Source of the DNA: Helicoverpa zea
Lineage: Eukaryota; Arthropoda; Insecta; Lepidoptera; Noctuidae
Reading direction: 5' to 3'
DNA: 64,000 nucleotides
NCBI RefSeq assembly: GCF_022581195.2
Contig: NC_061474.1
Span: 5,518,001 to 5,582,000, forward strand
The stretch's first letter is position 1, and each line of letters starts with the position of its first letter. The notes under the pieces were generated by a model, which saw nothing but the letters and a program-made list of their open reading frames with translations, was not told the DNA's origin and made no database searches. The position numbers and the translations under genes are program-made. Positions 54,817 to 64,000 of this stretch are shown one piece after another.

Positions 54817-55122
54817 CATCATCATCCTCCATCATCCTCCGAGCCTTTTCCCAATCATGTTGGGGTCGGCTTCCAGTCTAACCGGATTCAGCTGAGTACC
54901 AGTGCTTTACAAGAAGCGACTGCCTATCTGACCTCCTCAACCCAGTTGCCCGGGCAACCCGATACCCCTTAGTTAGACTGGTGTCAGACTTACTGGCTTC
55001 TGACTACCCGTAACGACTGCCAAGGATGTTCAATGACAGCCGGGACCTACAGTTTAACGTGTCATCCGAAACACAGCCAATGGTGTCTAAGATATACTTA
55101 GAAAGTACATACAAACTTAGAA
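54817..55122 (-). mobile_element. SINE S1, 5'-truncated, with target duplication
   Basis: The tail (GATGATGATG on the minus strand) and the body are present; the copy stops in the middle segment before box B. AAGTTTATTAT is duplicated at 54806-54816 and 55123-55133. The truncated 5' end inside an intact duplication fits incomplete reverse transcription at insertion. Confidence 0.88.
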
Positions 55123-55339
55123 AAGTTTATTATGTACCTAATTTAATAATATATTTTATTTTGGTGGCATATCATCAAATGATCCCTCACGCAGTGGTTG
55201 CAGCGAGAGACTCTTACTTGCTAAAACAAATCATGTTTCTTCTTAAGCCCTTTATGTACCAGGGTCACGGTAAGTCTTTCTAACAACCCCATAGCATCGG
55301 CATAACATAACATTTCTATTTTGAATATATACTCCAGTT

Positions 55340-55618
55340 TTACGAATAAATGATCTTATATATTGTTGAAGTGGCAATGGGCAGGCCATATTGCTCGCAG
55401 AACAGATGGCCGATGGGGTCGAAAAGTGCTGGAGTGGAGACCACGGATTAGCAAGCACAGCGTAGGACGTCCACCACCAAGGTGGACAGACGACCTTATA
55501 AAGGTCGCCGGAAGACGCTGGATGCAGGTCGCCTCCAACAGGTATCTGTAGAGATCTAAGGGGGGGGCCTATGTTCAGCAGTGGGCGTCCAATGGCTGAG
55601 ATTATGATGATATTTATA
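55340..55618 (+). mobile_element. 3' end of an RTE-type LINE
   Basis: The frame 55363-55551 encodes LKWQWAGHIARRTDGRWGRK, then RPPPRWTDDLIKVAGRRWMQ, which is the C-terminal segment of RTE-clade (BovB-like) polyproteins as I recall them. A frame slip near 55545 separates it from the last codons. The 3' end reads GCCTATGTTCAGCAGTGGGC and finishes in a TGATGATATT tail. The reverse transcriptase and endonuclease are absent (5' truncation). Confidence 0.78.
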
Positions 55619-56319
55619 GTATAGTTCACTTATCTATTGTATTACAATGACACCAACATGTTACAAAGAAACAACTTAGAAACTAAAAAAACAAAAAAGA
55701 GTCAAAACTACAGCTGTTTATTTGACAGTCTGTCTTAATTTATCAAAACCCGAGTTGGTTAGCCTACGAATACTTTTTGGCATTACAAATAGTAACATTT
55801 TCACACCTGTGGCCGGCCTTTAGTGTCACAAATTGAAAAGGGTCTAACGTTAATGCCTAGTTGTCTAGATTTTTGGTAGGATTTAGAATTTCAAGGTTTT
55901 TGTCCATTTGAAAATGCTGAATGCATTTGTTTTGTAAATAAAAGGTTTTTGAACTATAAAGTTAATGCCTTTCTGATATATGTATGTCTGATTTGTATAA
56001 ATCTGTATGTCAGTGTTGTGCTCACCTTTAAGTGACAAATTCACTCTAGATTTAAGTATTAGTGCAAGAATTACCCATAAATGTATTAGTGAATAAGTCG
56101 TTGGTCTGCCATAAATAAATAAATAAATAAATATGTACTCATTGTTTTCTTGCAACATCATTAGACTATTGATTTTGAAGTTTTAAAGATTTTTTTAAGT
56201 TATTTTTTTTCATGTGATTATTTATTGTTTAAACTATGGTTTAAACATAGTATGGTATACCTATAATATTATTATTAAGCTTAGTTTGTTTGATTACGAG
56301 CTGTGTGTTTTGTTTTATT
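55619..56319. other. No gene seen; (AAAT)n microsatellite
   Basis: A perfect AAAT array of about five units lies at 56112-56133. The 92-codon minus-strand frame across it has no motif. Confidence 0.4.
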
Positions 56320-56368
56320 AAAAAAATTAAAACAGTCAAGTAGGTCACTTGACTGTTTTAATTTTTTT
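56320..56368. repeat. Perfect 22-bp hairpin with 5-base loop
   Basis: AAAAAAATTAAAACAGTCAA with GT at its end, and the exact reverse complement, flank AGGTC. It is AT-rich, with a T run on one side of the stem in each orientation. Confidence 0.85.
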
Positions 56369-57019
56369 CAGCGTCAGATCGAAACAAATATTTTATTCAG
56401 ATGCGAAATCAGTGACGGAAGCTACTGTAACACAATATGGGTCAATACCAACCGAAAAATAATTTGATACAGCCGTAAATAAATACAACAGATCCGGAAA
56501 TTTCACACAAACCTAAAACTATCTAACTTGTATTCATTCGTAACTAAACCTTTTAAAACTGAAACGAAATGGCCCCTTGTTTACATACCAAAGGACCGGA
56601 CGTAATTAATATATTATGTACTTGTCTTTAAAATCGATACAAACGGGCTCACCCGACCGCTCTTATTGCTTACACGGACGGCGGTTTGTGACGTCATTCA
56701 GCTTAATTATTGATTAACCTTTCAAAATACTACGCTTTAGCTGTGCTATTAATGTGGTGTTAGGAGTTACTTCATTACTTTAGAGCTTGTTTTGAGGGAG
56801 TAGAAAGAGAGTGTTTAACTTTCAGGTAAGGGAGCTAGGTGTCTATTGCTAGAAGGCGTAAAATGACTACAAGATTTAACAAATGTTTTAGTAATATTCT
56901 TGATTATTTACTAAATTTCGGGACCGCTGAGTTTTCGAACCCCAGTACACTACAGACTAAACTGTCGGCTGATAATTTGCCCGCCGGTTGGCTAACACTT
57001 TATTCTGAAAGTGATCGTG
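56369..57019. other. Unassigned; one splice-donor-like site
   Basis: TTTCAGGTAAGG at 56820-56831 fits a strong 5' splice site. No coding frame leads into it, so it could only be a non-coding exon end or chance. Confidence 0.3.
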
Positions 57020-57142
57020 AATCCTACCAAACCTGTTAGTCGGTTTGATATGTACCTGACCGATGTAACATGCATCTCATCTACATGCTGATTTATGAGC
57101 CAGACCAAATTACCAGCCGAATAAAAGTTTACGGTATGCGAG
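57020..57142 (-). repeat. R2 copy, diverged
   Basis: Reversed R2 blocks: GATTTATGAGCCAGACCAAA, TACCAGCCGAATAAAAGTTT. Confidence 0.6.
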
Positions 57143-57544
57143 TGAGCTATACTAAGTTGAAAACAAGTGAATAGTTTCAGGCATAATTTTTTAAAGCTTC
57201 CGACTAATCGCACTTCAAATTATGACACCGCTATTTAATGACCAACTCAAACATTTATGTACTAAAACGCTCATGCTTTACGATCCTACCGTACATAAAA
57301 ATATGAGGAAGAATTTTATAATTTTTATAACCCATCTCATAACACTTTAAACGTTCTCATATATGGACGCTAGACTAACGTTTTAATCTTCGTTCTTAAC
57401 ATTCCTTTAGATCGTGAATTTTTCAGTATAAAAATTCTGAAATGCACCAACGTTGGCTACGTTCGTACAATGTTTCAAGTGATAGGTTGAACTTTGAAGA
57501 GCTGTAATATCTTTGAACCACGGAGTAAAGAAAGATAAAATATG
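57143..57544. other. No feature seen
   Basis: Nothing recognised. Confidence 0.4.
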
Positions 57545-57818
57545 CCATAATGCAGGTGGGTAACCAGGCACCTTCTTCCTGGCATGGGCATGACCAAAAC
57601 GATTTGTTACGAGAAAATTAACGAGGCTTTTGGGTTCTTTGGGACATCTGTCAATGATTTTTGTTATTACAAAAAATGGTCGGGTCCAAAGAAGGCGTAT
57701 AAGGGCGAAAACAATAAAGTCCCTCGTCCCCCGCTCACCCGCATTTCGGCGCGCTACTTTCTTAGGCGATTTTCCGTTATAGCACCTCCGCTAGTCATTT
57801 TGTTGTCCATGCTTTGAA
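57545..57818 (+). repeat. Repeat R5
   Basis: AACGAGGCTTTTGGGTTCTT, GGGTCCAAAGAAGGCGTATA, CGGCGCGCTACTTTCTTAGG and TAGCACCTCCGCTAGTCATT in order. The 77-codon frame here is repeat-derived. Confidence 0.65.
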
Positions 57819-58439
57819 CTATCTAAGAGTTTCTTGAGGTATTACGGGAAATAATAGAATCGTATTTCAAACGGAGTAATAGTCTTCTGGTTTCAAACAA
57901 GATTCGAGGTTTGAAAAGAGGTTTTGTTATGGTAATGAGGATCTGCATTCTGAGGGAAATAATTCACCCATCTGATAAATACTGGATAGGTAGTATATTA
58001 TGAGTTTGGTCTCTCTATACTTATCTAAAACTGTTTCATTTGTGAAGTTATTCCGAGTTAGTGCGTTTGTTGTGTGTGTATTGGCTTAATTACTGAATCA
58101 ATTTTGATAATTCTTTTTAAGTAGCTATTTGTATCAGAGGTTATATTTTGTTCTGGTACCTACATAATCAAAATCAGCTAGTGTTTAATACGTAAACGGC
58201 GTGGTAAATGTAACAGAGATATAATTATATTTAAGCATTCCTAGTTGAATGAAATTTCAGTATTCGGCCGTTACTCCCCCAAAATACCCATACTGAACTC
58301 ATCTATAACATACAATATTCCAATCAATCTTCGTATTGTAAGACGCATGACAATAAACGTCGTCACAAAATAACACTATCTGACAAAACTGTCAGTAAGA
58401 CGAAAGACAGAGACAGAGTAAATTGGTGACACGAGTGAC
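57819..58439. other. No feature seen
   Basis: Nothing recognised. Confidence 0.4.
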
Positions 58440-58766
58440 TGTTCTGACCACGGAGGAAGGAAAGATCGGAGTTGCTACAAGGCAAGTAGGTCAAGCACCT
58501 TCTGGTAAGCCAAGTAATGTATGGTAGACGTGATCAGTTACTAGATCTAACGAGGCGTTCGGGTTCTTTGTCAAATCAAGACCAATCTGTGCATGAATAG
58601 TCTATGTACATATATTGATTGGTGATTTGGTTATGGCGGGCTCCGAAGAAGGCGGAATAGTGAACGTTCCTTGCCTCCGAATACCTGCATTATGGCGCGC
58701 TACTTTGTCAAGAGATTTTACGTTATGACATCTCCTCTAGTCAATTTATTCTCCATTGTTCTGACT
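58440..58766 (+). repeat. Repeat R5, nearly complete
   Basis: It has both ends: CTGACCACGGAGGAAGGAAA on the left and GACATCTCCTCTAGTCAATT ... TTCTCCATTG on the right. These are roughly inverted, which suggests R5 is a non-autonomous DNA element. It is the best reference for the interrupted copy at 32865-33372. Confidence 0.7.
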
Positions 58767-59647
58767 GATAGCCAACACGTGTTTCTGCTACCCATCATTT
58801 ATTATTCCAAGGTTAGCTCAAAATATTAGATACTTTAAGTTAATTGTTCTTAAAATAAATGAACTATATAATTTTAATGATAAATTTAAAATCTGTTAGA
58901 TTTTGACGTGGCTAATGAAAATTGTGTATTAAAATATTAGTTACTTAAGATTAGTTTTTAATTGGATGTCAGGTTTGGCTGACTCGCAATTTTTTTACGC
59001 ACTGGGATTATGCAGTGTTTTTTTTATATCGCCTTACTTTTGCCCTTGTCCCATTTCATGATTATATAGAAAATAATGTACATAAATTCGTGCTTGAAAA
59101 TATCACTTTTCGGTAATAGAACTAAAGGAAAAGATTGGGTAGAATTTGTATTATTTCCCTCTATAAAAACATGAAAAAAGGAAAATACGATTTCGAAAGA
59201 GTTTTGAAATTTTTGAAATTTTCTGAACATTGAAACGTGAAAACATCGGTATTACTCGTGTCAAATAAATGTTAATCCATTTTCATTAAGTATTATTGAC
59301 ATGGAAAATTGTAACATTATTAGAAATTGCGAGACCTATCTACGTGCCTTTTCAAACATAAGTAATTACATATCACTTTCCAATATTACTTTAGATCTAA
59401 CATCGAAAAATCCCAGAGGTTTGAAAAGATTGCACGCTCAAAATAGAAAATTCTGCCAAGAATTTTTGTACAAACTTTATACTAATCACATTGCAAACAG
59501 ATGAGATACGGCCAGAACCACACGTTTTCTAAAAACTCCGTGTTCGCCTGCCTTTTTCAAATATTTGTCCAATTTACATTCCATTAGGCGAGGCGCGTGT
59601 CGGAACTAAATCATTTCACTCGCACCGGGGAGATGTAGCTTTATATT
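58767..59647. other. Unassigned flank of the Copia element
   Basis: No frame with motifs or shared repeat. The 5 bases before the LTR are ATATT; their partner, if a target duplication, would lie beyond the window. Confidence 0.4.
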
Positions 59648-59826
59648 TGTTGAGGTAGATGGATCGAATTGAAAGATTTAATATTGTATTTTTAGTTTAT
59701 TAATATCAAAAGAGCACATTTGGAGCACACCATTTTTCACACGGGGCAAGGACAAGAGAACCACAGACAATCAAAAACAGTATTAAGTCTTATAAACCAC
59801 AGATAATAAATTTACTTAATACAACA
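59648..59826 (-). repeat. 3' LTR of the Copia element, 179 bp
   Basis: On the minus strand it begins TGTTGTATTAAG and ends CCTCAACA, so TGTTG and CAACA close it. An AATAAA signal lies near 59700 on the minus strand. The length is short but within the range of Copia LTRs. Borders are inferred from the TG...CA rule and the adjoining polypurine tract since the other LTR is not in view. Confidence 0.75.
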
Positions 59827-59841
59827 CGCCTCCTTAAATTT
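59827..59841 (-). promoter_or_regulatory. Polypurine tract of the Copia element
   Basis: AAATTTAAGGAGGCG on the minus strand directly abuts the LTR. It is the expected primer site for plus-strand DNA synthesis. Confidence 0.7.
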
Positions 59842-59946
59842 ATTATCTTATATCATTTAACAAAACTAGAATCTTAACAAAACTAAATCTTAACATACAA
59901 CAACTAAATTAATCTCAACTCCAATCTATTTCTTAAGAAAGCTGTC

Positions 59947-60397
59947 TAAAGGCGCGGCTCCACCGCAGTGCACGCTGTGCACGGACACGCGGCGCATTTT
60001 AGCTGCGTGTATTCATTTGTTTGACAACGTGGGTCTACGTTTCCACTGAAGTACACGAATATGACCCACGACTATGTATAGCGTGGCACGGCGCACGGGT
60101 AGACCCACGCTGACAGCGTTGAGCTACGTAACCGCTTACAACAACTGCTCTGCGATAACCGAGCTGTACATAGTCGTGGGTCTTATTCGTGTACTCCAGT
60201 GGAAACGTAGACCCACGTTGACAGCGTTGAGCTATGTAACCGCCTATTCGAGCAAGCCACGCGTGTATCAATGACGTCAATTCATGCGTAGCCTCTCCGT
60301 GGGTTGCAGTGGACACAACCACATACATTTTCTTACAAAGCGAAGCTTAATACACGTGCGTAGCCTCTCCGTGCACCGCGGTGGAGCCGCGCCTTTA
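59947..60397. mobile_element. 447-bp MITE inserted in the Copia pol end
   Basis: The element spans 59949-60395, with TA on both sides (59947-59948 and 60396-60397). The ends are AAGGCGCGGCTCCACCGC and its exact complement. It is GC-richer than its surroundings. It has inserted a few codons before the natural stop of pol, so the pol frame now reads into the MITE. A second inverted pair lies inside (60025-60220). Confidence 0.88.
60025..60220. repeat. Inner inverted repeat of the MITE
   Basis: CAACGTGGGTCTACGTTTCC with ACTG following (60025-60048) is matched by its perfect reverse complement at 60197-60220. Pairing continues inwards through the ACCCACGACTATGTA region. A 30-odd-base block with GACAGCGTTGAGCTACGTAA occurs twice in direct orientation (near 60110 and 60218). 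It is either a nested element or a duplication in the MITE. Confidence 0.8.
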
Positions 60398-63345
60398 TTC
60401 AAACTTTTAGTTAACATATCTGCCAAATTAAATTTAGAATCAATTTTTACAATATCAATTATTTTGTTTTCATAATTCTCATTTATGTAATGATACTGCA
60501 CTTCAATGTGCTTTGAGTTTTTTGTAAAGTTACCATATTTAGCAATTGCAATTGCACCTGAATTATCTACATACAATTTTGTTGGACCTAGCTTTACATC
60601 AAATGATTCACTTAGCATATTTCTAATAAAAAGCACTTCTGACACTGCCTCTGACATAGCAGTATACTCTGCAAAAGTAGAACATTTAGTTACTGTATTT
60701 TGTTTACGAGTTTTCCAAAAAATTAAGTTTCCATATAATCTAATAACAAAACCAGTTGTAGATTTTCTATCCACATTATCTCCTGCATAATCAGAATCTA
60801 CCATACAATCTAAGATGTCAGTGTTTACATTATCAGAGTATGTTAACTTTAGACTTTTAGTTTTATACAAATACTTTAATATTCTCATCGCATATTTATA
60901 ATGTGTTTGGTTATAACAACTTTGATATCGGCTTAGATAATTTACACTGTATGCAACATCTGGCCTTGTGCCTGTACTAATATACAATAATTCACCTATT
61001 ATATTTCTGTACTTAATACTTTCATCTACTTCTTTAGCTTGTTCTAGTTTTAAATTTGTTTCCATTGGAGTATCATATAACTTAGTATTATTCAGACCAT
61101 ACTTTGCAGCCAAAGATTCAATATATTTTGTTTGGTTTAGAGTCATAGTACTTTTATCATTGCTATAATCAATATCAATCCCAATATAGGTTTTAATTTT
61201 CCCTAAGTCTTTCATTGCAAATCTTTTCATCAGATTGGTTTTTACTTCTTTTATTTTATCTCTGTCTTTACCACAAATTAAAAAATCATCGACAAATATT
61301 AAAATGTATATTGGATCTTTGCTTGCTCTGTTAACATAAAGACAGTAATCATAGTTACTTCTAACAAAATTTAGTGTACTAATAAATTTATCAAAACAAT
61401 CATACCATACTCTAGGACTCTCTTTGAGACCGTAGAGTGCCTTTTGAAGTTTGTAAACTCTACTGTCACCAGTTTCATAACCTTCAGGTTGATTAACATA
61501 CACTTCTGACTTTACATTTGCATTTAAAAAGGCTGTCTCTACATCCATCTGTTCAACAAATAAATTATTTTTACAACTGTATGACAATAGAATTTTCAAA
61601 GTTTGCATTTTTCCTACTGGTGAATAGGCATTATCAATGCATTCATTTTGTTGGAATCCCTTCACAACTAATCTAGCTTTATAAACATTATTGCTTTTCC
61701 TTCTAAAAACCCACTTAATATCTATAACCTTTCTATCTTTTGGTCTTTCAACAAGTTGCCAAGTATTATTTTTATTTAAACTATTAATTTCAGAGTTCAT
61801 TGCCATTTGCCATTGTTTGGACTCATTTGAGGTCATCGCCTCCTCAAAAGTGTCTGGAACACTTACATCAATGTAGTTAACATATATAAAATGTGAAACT
61901 GGATTACCATATCTTAAAACTGGATTTCTAATTCTTTTATGTGATTCTACTTTATCCTTTTCCTTATTATCATTTGAACTATCGTCATTAGAATAAGTCT
62001 CGTCTACATCTACAAAATTTTCATCGCTATCCTCATCAGTTTTAGCTGTATCGTCTGAAGTTTTCTGAGTTTCTAAACATTTATCTTTCTCATCATCTAA
62101 TTTTTCTAAGCAAATCAGTTCTGTATTTTCTTCAACTACCTGAACATGTCTAGCATTAATTATTCTATTATTTAATAGAACTCGATAACTATTTTCATTA
62201 TAACCCACTAAAACTCCTACTTGTGCTTTATCATCCCATTTAGTTTTTCTTAAAGCTTCAGGAACCCTGACAAAAACTCTACTTCCATAAATTTTTAGGT
62301 GCTCAACATTTGGTTTTATTCTAAAAAAGATCTCATATGGAGTTTTATTTTCTACTGTATTTGCAATAGTTCGATTTTTTAAATATGCTGCTGTCTTTAT
62401 TGCTTCAGGCCAATATCTTCTGTGAATTTTAGCTTCTCTCATTAAACACCTAGCTATATCCATAGCAGATCTATTATATCTTTCCGCTACCCCATTTAAT
62501 TCATGGACATAGGGTGGACATGGTAATAACTCTATACCCTTCTGCCTAATAAAGTTATAAATTTCCTTATTTAAATATTCTTTACCATTATCGCATTGAA
62601 TTTTCTTAACTTTTTTGTCAAATTTATTTTCTACTAAATTTACAAATTCTATCAAACAACTAGCAACTTCAGACTTACTTTTAATACAAAATATCCTTGT
62701 GCATTTACTATAGTCATCAATAAATGTGAGGAAATACTTTTCTCCACCATATCCAGATGTGTTATGTGGACCGTTCAAATCAGTATGAATTAATTCTAAG
62801 GTTTCAGTAGTTTTTGTTCTATTATTTTCAAAAGGGACATTACTCATTTTACTTTGAATACAATTGGAACATTTCATGTCTATCCCTTCAATCCTATCAG
62901 GCAAACCGTGTACTAATTTATTATTTATCAATTTATTTAAATACTGAAAGTTTACATGACCGAGTGCTCTATGCCATTTCTCTTTTTGAGTCAATTTAAC
63001 TGAATGTGTATATATCTCATTTTTACAGACAAAACTTTTTAAGCAATACAAGTTGTTTATTTTATTAGCCACTGCAATTAATTCTCTTACACCATTATAA
63101 ATCTTTGCATAATCATTTTTAGCTACTATTGTGCAACTTTTAGTTATCTTTGAAAGACTTAACAAATTTTGTTTAATACCTTCAACATAATAAACATTTT
63201 TCAAATCTACATTCTTTTGGTTGTAATAGTTCTTAAAATAAATTTTAACAGTACCGACTTTGGTAGCTTTTAACATTTTACCATCTGGCAGTTTTACATT
63301 GACAGGACTTTTCAAATCGACTGAATTATAAAAAATATGTATCAT
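60277..63345 (-). CDS. Copia pol: integrase, reverse transcriptase, RNase H
   Basis: The 1022-codon frame makes the replication enzymes of the retrotransposon. In order: a pre-integrase zinc finger (WHRALGH, then CSNC, about 124-162); integrase with D189, D252 and E288; reverse transcriptase (about 527-780) with D601 in QMDVETAFLNA and the FVDD active site (D686, D687); RNase H with D850, E893, D927 and H946 in SKHIEVQYHYI. All key acidic residues are present. The first ATG is not the true start: the frame should continue from the protease in the adjoining frame. The last 38 residues, from about G985, are translated from the inserted MITE and are not part of the family. So the protein is near complete but cannot be made as one Gag-Pol from this copy unless ribosomes shift frame. 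Confidence 0.92.
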   Translation of the reverse strand: MIHIFYNSVDLKSPVNVKLPDGKMLKATKVGTVKIYFKNYYNQKNVDLKNVYYVEGIKQNLLSLSKITKSCTIVAKNDYAKIYNGVRELIAVANKINNLYCLKSFVCKNEIYTHSVKLTQKEKWHRALGHVNFQYLNKLINNKLVHGLPDRIEGIDMKCSNCIQSKMSNVPFENNRTKTTETLELIHTDLNGPHNTSGYGGEKYFLTFIDDYSKCTRIFCIKSKSEVASCLIEFVNLVENKFDKKVKKIQCDNGKEYLNKEIYNFIRQKGIELLPCPPYVHELNGVAERYNRSAMDIARCLMREAKIHRRYWPEAIKTAAYLKNRTIANTVENKTPYEIFFRIKPNVEHLKIYGSRVFVRVPEALRKTKWDDKAQVGVLVGYNENSYRVLLNNRIINARHVQVVEENTELICLEKLDDEKDKCLETQKTSDDTAKTDEDSDENFVDVDETYSNDDSSNDNKEKDKVESHKRIRNPVLRYGNPVSHFIYVNYIDVSVPDTFEEAMTSNESKQWQMAMNSEINSLNKNNTWQLVERPKDRKVIDIKWVFRRKSNNVYKARLVVKGFQQNECIDNAYSPVGKMQTLKILLSYSCKNNLFVEQMDVETAFLNANVKSEVYVNQPEGYETGDSRVYKLQKALYGLKESPRVWYDCFDKFISTLNFVRSNYDYCLYVNRASKDPIYILIFVDDFLICGKDRDKIKEVKTNLMKRFAMKDLGKIKTYIGIDIDYSNDKSTMTLNQTKYIESLAAKYGLNNTKLYDTPMETNLKLEQAKEVDESIKYRNIIGELLYISTGTRPDVAYSVNYLSRYQSCYNQTHYKYAMRILKYLYKTKSLKLTYSDNVNTDILDCMVDSDYAGDNVDRKSTTGFVIRLYGNLIFWKTRKQNTVTKCSTFAEYTAMSEAVSEVLFIRNMLSESFDVKLGPTKLYVDNSGAIAIAKYGNFTKNSKHIEVQYHYINENYENKIIDIVKIDSKFNLADMLTKSLNKGAAPPRCTERLRTCIKLRFVRKCMWLCPLQPTERLRMN

Positions 63346-64000
63346 TATTTATTATATGGTCAGTACACCCACTATCTAAAAGCCAATTAATTTCACTGTT
63401 ATTGTTATTACATTCATCTGTTTCAATACACCCCCATACCTGACTTTCCGGATCACATATTGTAGCCATCCACGACTCCGATGAGCAGTTGTTTGTTGAT
63501 TCACCACTGGACTGACCTTGACCACCAAGATGATTTTGACCTGCACCACGGCTATGACCTCTAAAATTGTATTGACCTCTTCCTCGGCTATGACCCCTGT
63601 ATGCTCCTCCTCTGTTGTAACTTCTTTGATGACCTCGAAATGTCGGATGTCCTTTATTATATTTCTGGCCATGCCAGCAGTCTTTCTTGAAATGACCAGT
63701 TTTTCCACAGATAAAGCACTGAGTTACAGATTTGGTAGCGAATGTACTCACATTGTTTTTCTTCTCCGAGTCACTAGCAGCCATATTTTTCTCTTTTATT
63801 TTAGAACATACATAATCAACTGTTCTTTGTTGTTCTGGAATCACGTCAAGAAAATCTCCAATGTAACTGTAGCTTGGTGGAAGCGCTCTTAGTAGGTATC
63901 TTAACTTTTCAGATTCATCTAATTTTCCTCCGGCATTTTTGAACTCGTTTATTGTTTTCTCAAAATCAACAAAAAATTCTTCAACTGTGTTGTAATTGTT
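63326..64000 (-). CDS. Copia gag and protease, partial, open at the window edge
   Basis: The frame is open from 64000 leftwards. It starts in the Gag UBN2-type region (FFVDFEKTINEFKNAGGKLD, LRYLLRALPPSY). It continues to the nucleocapsid zinc knuckle CFICGKTGHFKKDC (CX2CX4HX4C) and an RG-rich tract that probably binds RNA. It ends in the aspartic protease motif WLLDSGCTDHI. The frame stops just after, in a run of T on the minus strand at about 63335-63340, where a one-base length change breaks the link to pol. In other Copia elements gag and pol are usually one frame, so this is probably a mutation and not programmed frameshifting. Confidence 0.88.
   Translation of the reverse strand, partial: NNYNTVEEFFVDFEKTINEFKNAGGKLDESEKLRYLLRALPPSYSYIGDFLDVIPEQQRTVDYVCSKIKEKNMAASDSEKKNNVSTFATKSVTQCFICGKTGHFKKDCWHGQKYNKGHPTFRGHQRSYNRGGAYRGHSRGRGQYNFRGHSRGAGQNHLGGQGQSSGESTNNCSSESWMATICDPESQVWGCIETDECNNNNSEINWLLDSGCTDHIINNDTYFL

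Larger units (their letters stand above)
59648..64000 (-). mobile_element. Copia (Ty1/copia) LTR retrotransposon, cut by the window edge
   Basis: In the minus orientation the visible part runs from within gag through pol to the 3' LTR. The domain order (Gag zinc knuckle, protease, integrase, reverse transcriptase, RNase H) is that of Copia, with integrase before reverse transcriptase. The element is damaged by a one-base frame break and a MITE insertion but its proteins are otherwise well preserved, so it is fairly recent. The 5' LTR and start of gag are beyond 64000. Confidence 0.93.

Noticed and set aside
56820..56831. TTTCAGGTAAGG as the end of a host exon
   Set aside because: No open coding frame leads into it and no partner acceptor could be chosen; noted only as a possible donor site.
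60035..60328. 97-codon minus-strand frame
   Set aside because: Lies entirely in the MITE; its internal repetition is the MITE's direct duplication.
63518..63892. 124-codon plus-strand frame
   Set aside because: Antisense shadow of Copia gag with its RG-rich tract.

Overview
The window looks like non-coding, transposon-dense DNA from a lepidopteran moth nuclear genome, probably Noctuoidea. The sequence is AT-rich. It is full of tRNA-derived SINEs with GATGAT tails, small Helitron-like elements ending in CTAG, many fold-back MITEs, piggyBac, hAT, Harbinger, Copia and RTE remains. The group assignment rests on recalled resemblance of these repeats to moth genomes and was not tested by a search. 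I found no convincing exon of an ordinary host protein gene, no functional tRNA or rRNA, and no CRISPR array.

Layout. 1-11 kb: relics of several repeat families, a Helitron-like element inside another repeat at 4.4 kb, a 1.1 kb hAT-type element with an exact 8-bp target duplication at 6.6-7.7 kb, and a second Helitron-like copy at 9.2 kb. 11.6-14.7 kb: an intact 580-aa piggyBac-family transposase gene on the minus strand. About 35 bp upstream of its ATG sits a second, internally deleted piggyBac element with perfect TTAA duplications and 18-bp terminal repeats. 14.7-26 kb: SINE copies, several with perfect target duplications; a CpG-rich candidate regulatory patch at 17.1-17.4 kb with three identically built palindromes; and a TIR element at 19.1-20.0 kb with a GC-rich core. 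26-43 kb: a probable solo LTR, MITEs, more SINEs and Helitron-like copies, separated by kilobase stretches with nothing recognisable.

43.7-46.7 kb is a nest of DNA transposons: one element split by a 2.4 kb element that carries a broken HARBI1-like transposase with an intron, and again by a 320-bp MITE with TTA duplications. 46.7-59.6 kb is mostly unassigned, with a diverged 0.4 kb tandem duplication, the 3' end of an RTE-type LINE and a few repeat copies. 59.6-64 kb is a Copia retrotransposon on the minus strand running off the right edge. Its LTR, polypurine tract, RNase H, reverse transcriptase, integrase, protease and Gag zinc knuckle are visible. A one-base frame break separates protease from the rest of pol, and a 447-bp MITE has landed in the last codons of pol.

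The genes do not form a pathway: the only long open frames are transposase and retrotransposon proteins. The value of the window is the readable insertion history, since target duplications, empty sites and nesting order can be seen directly.
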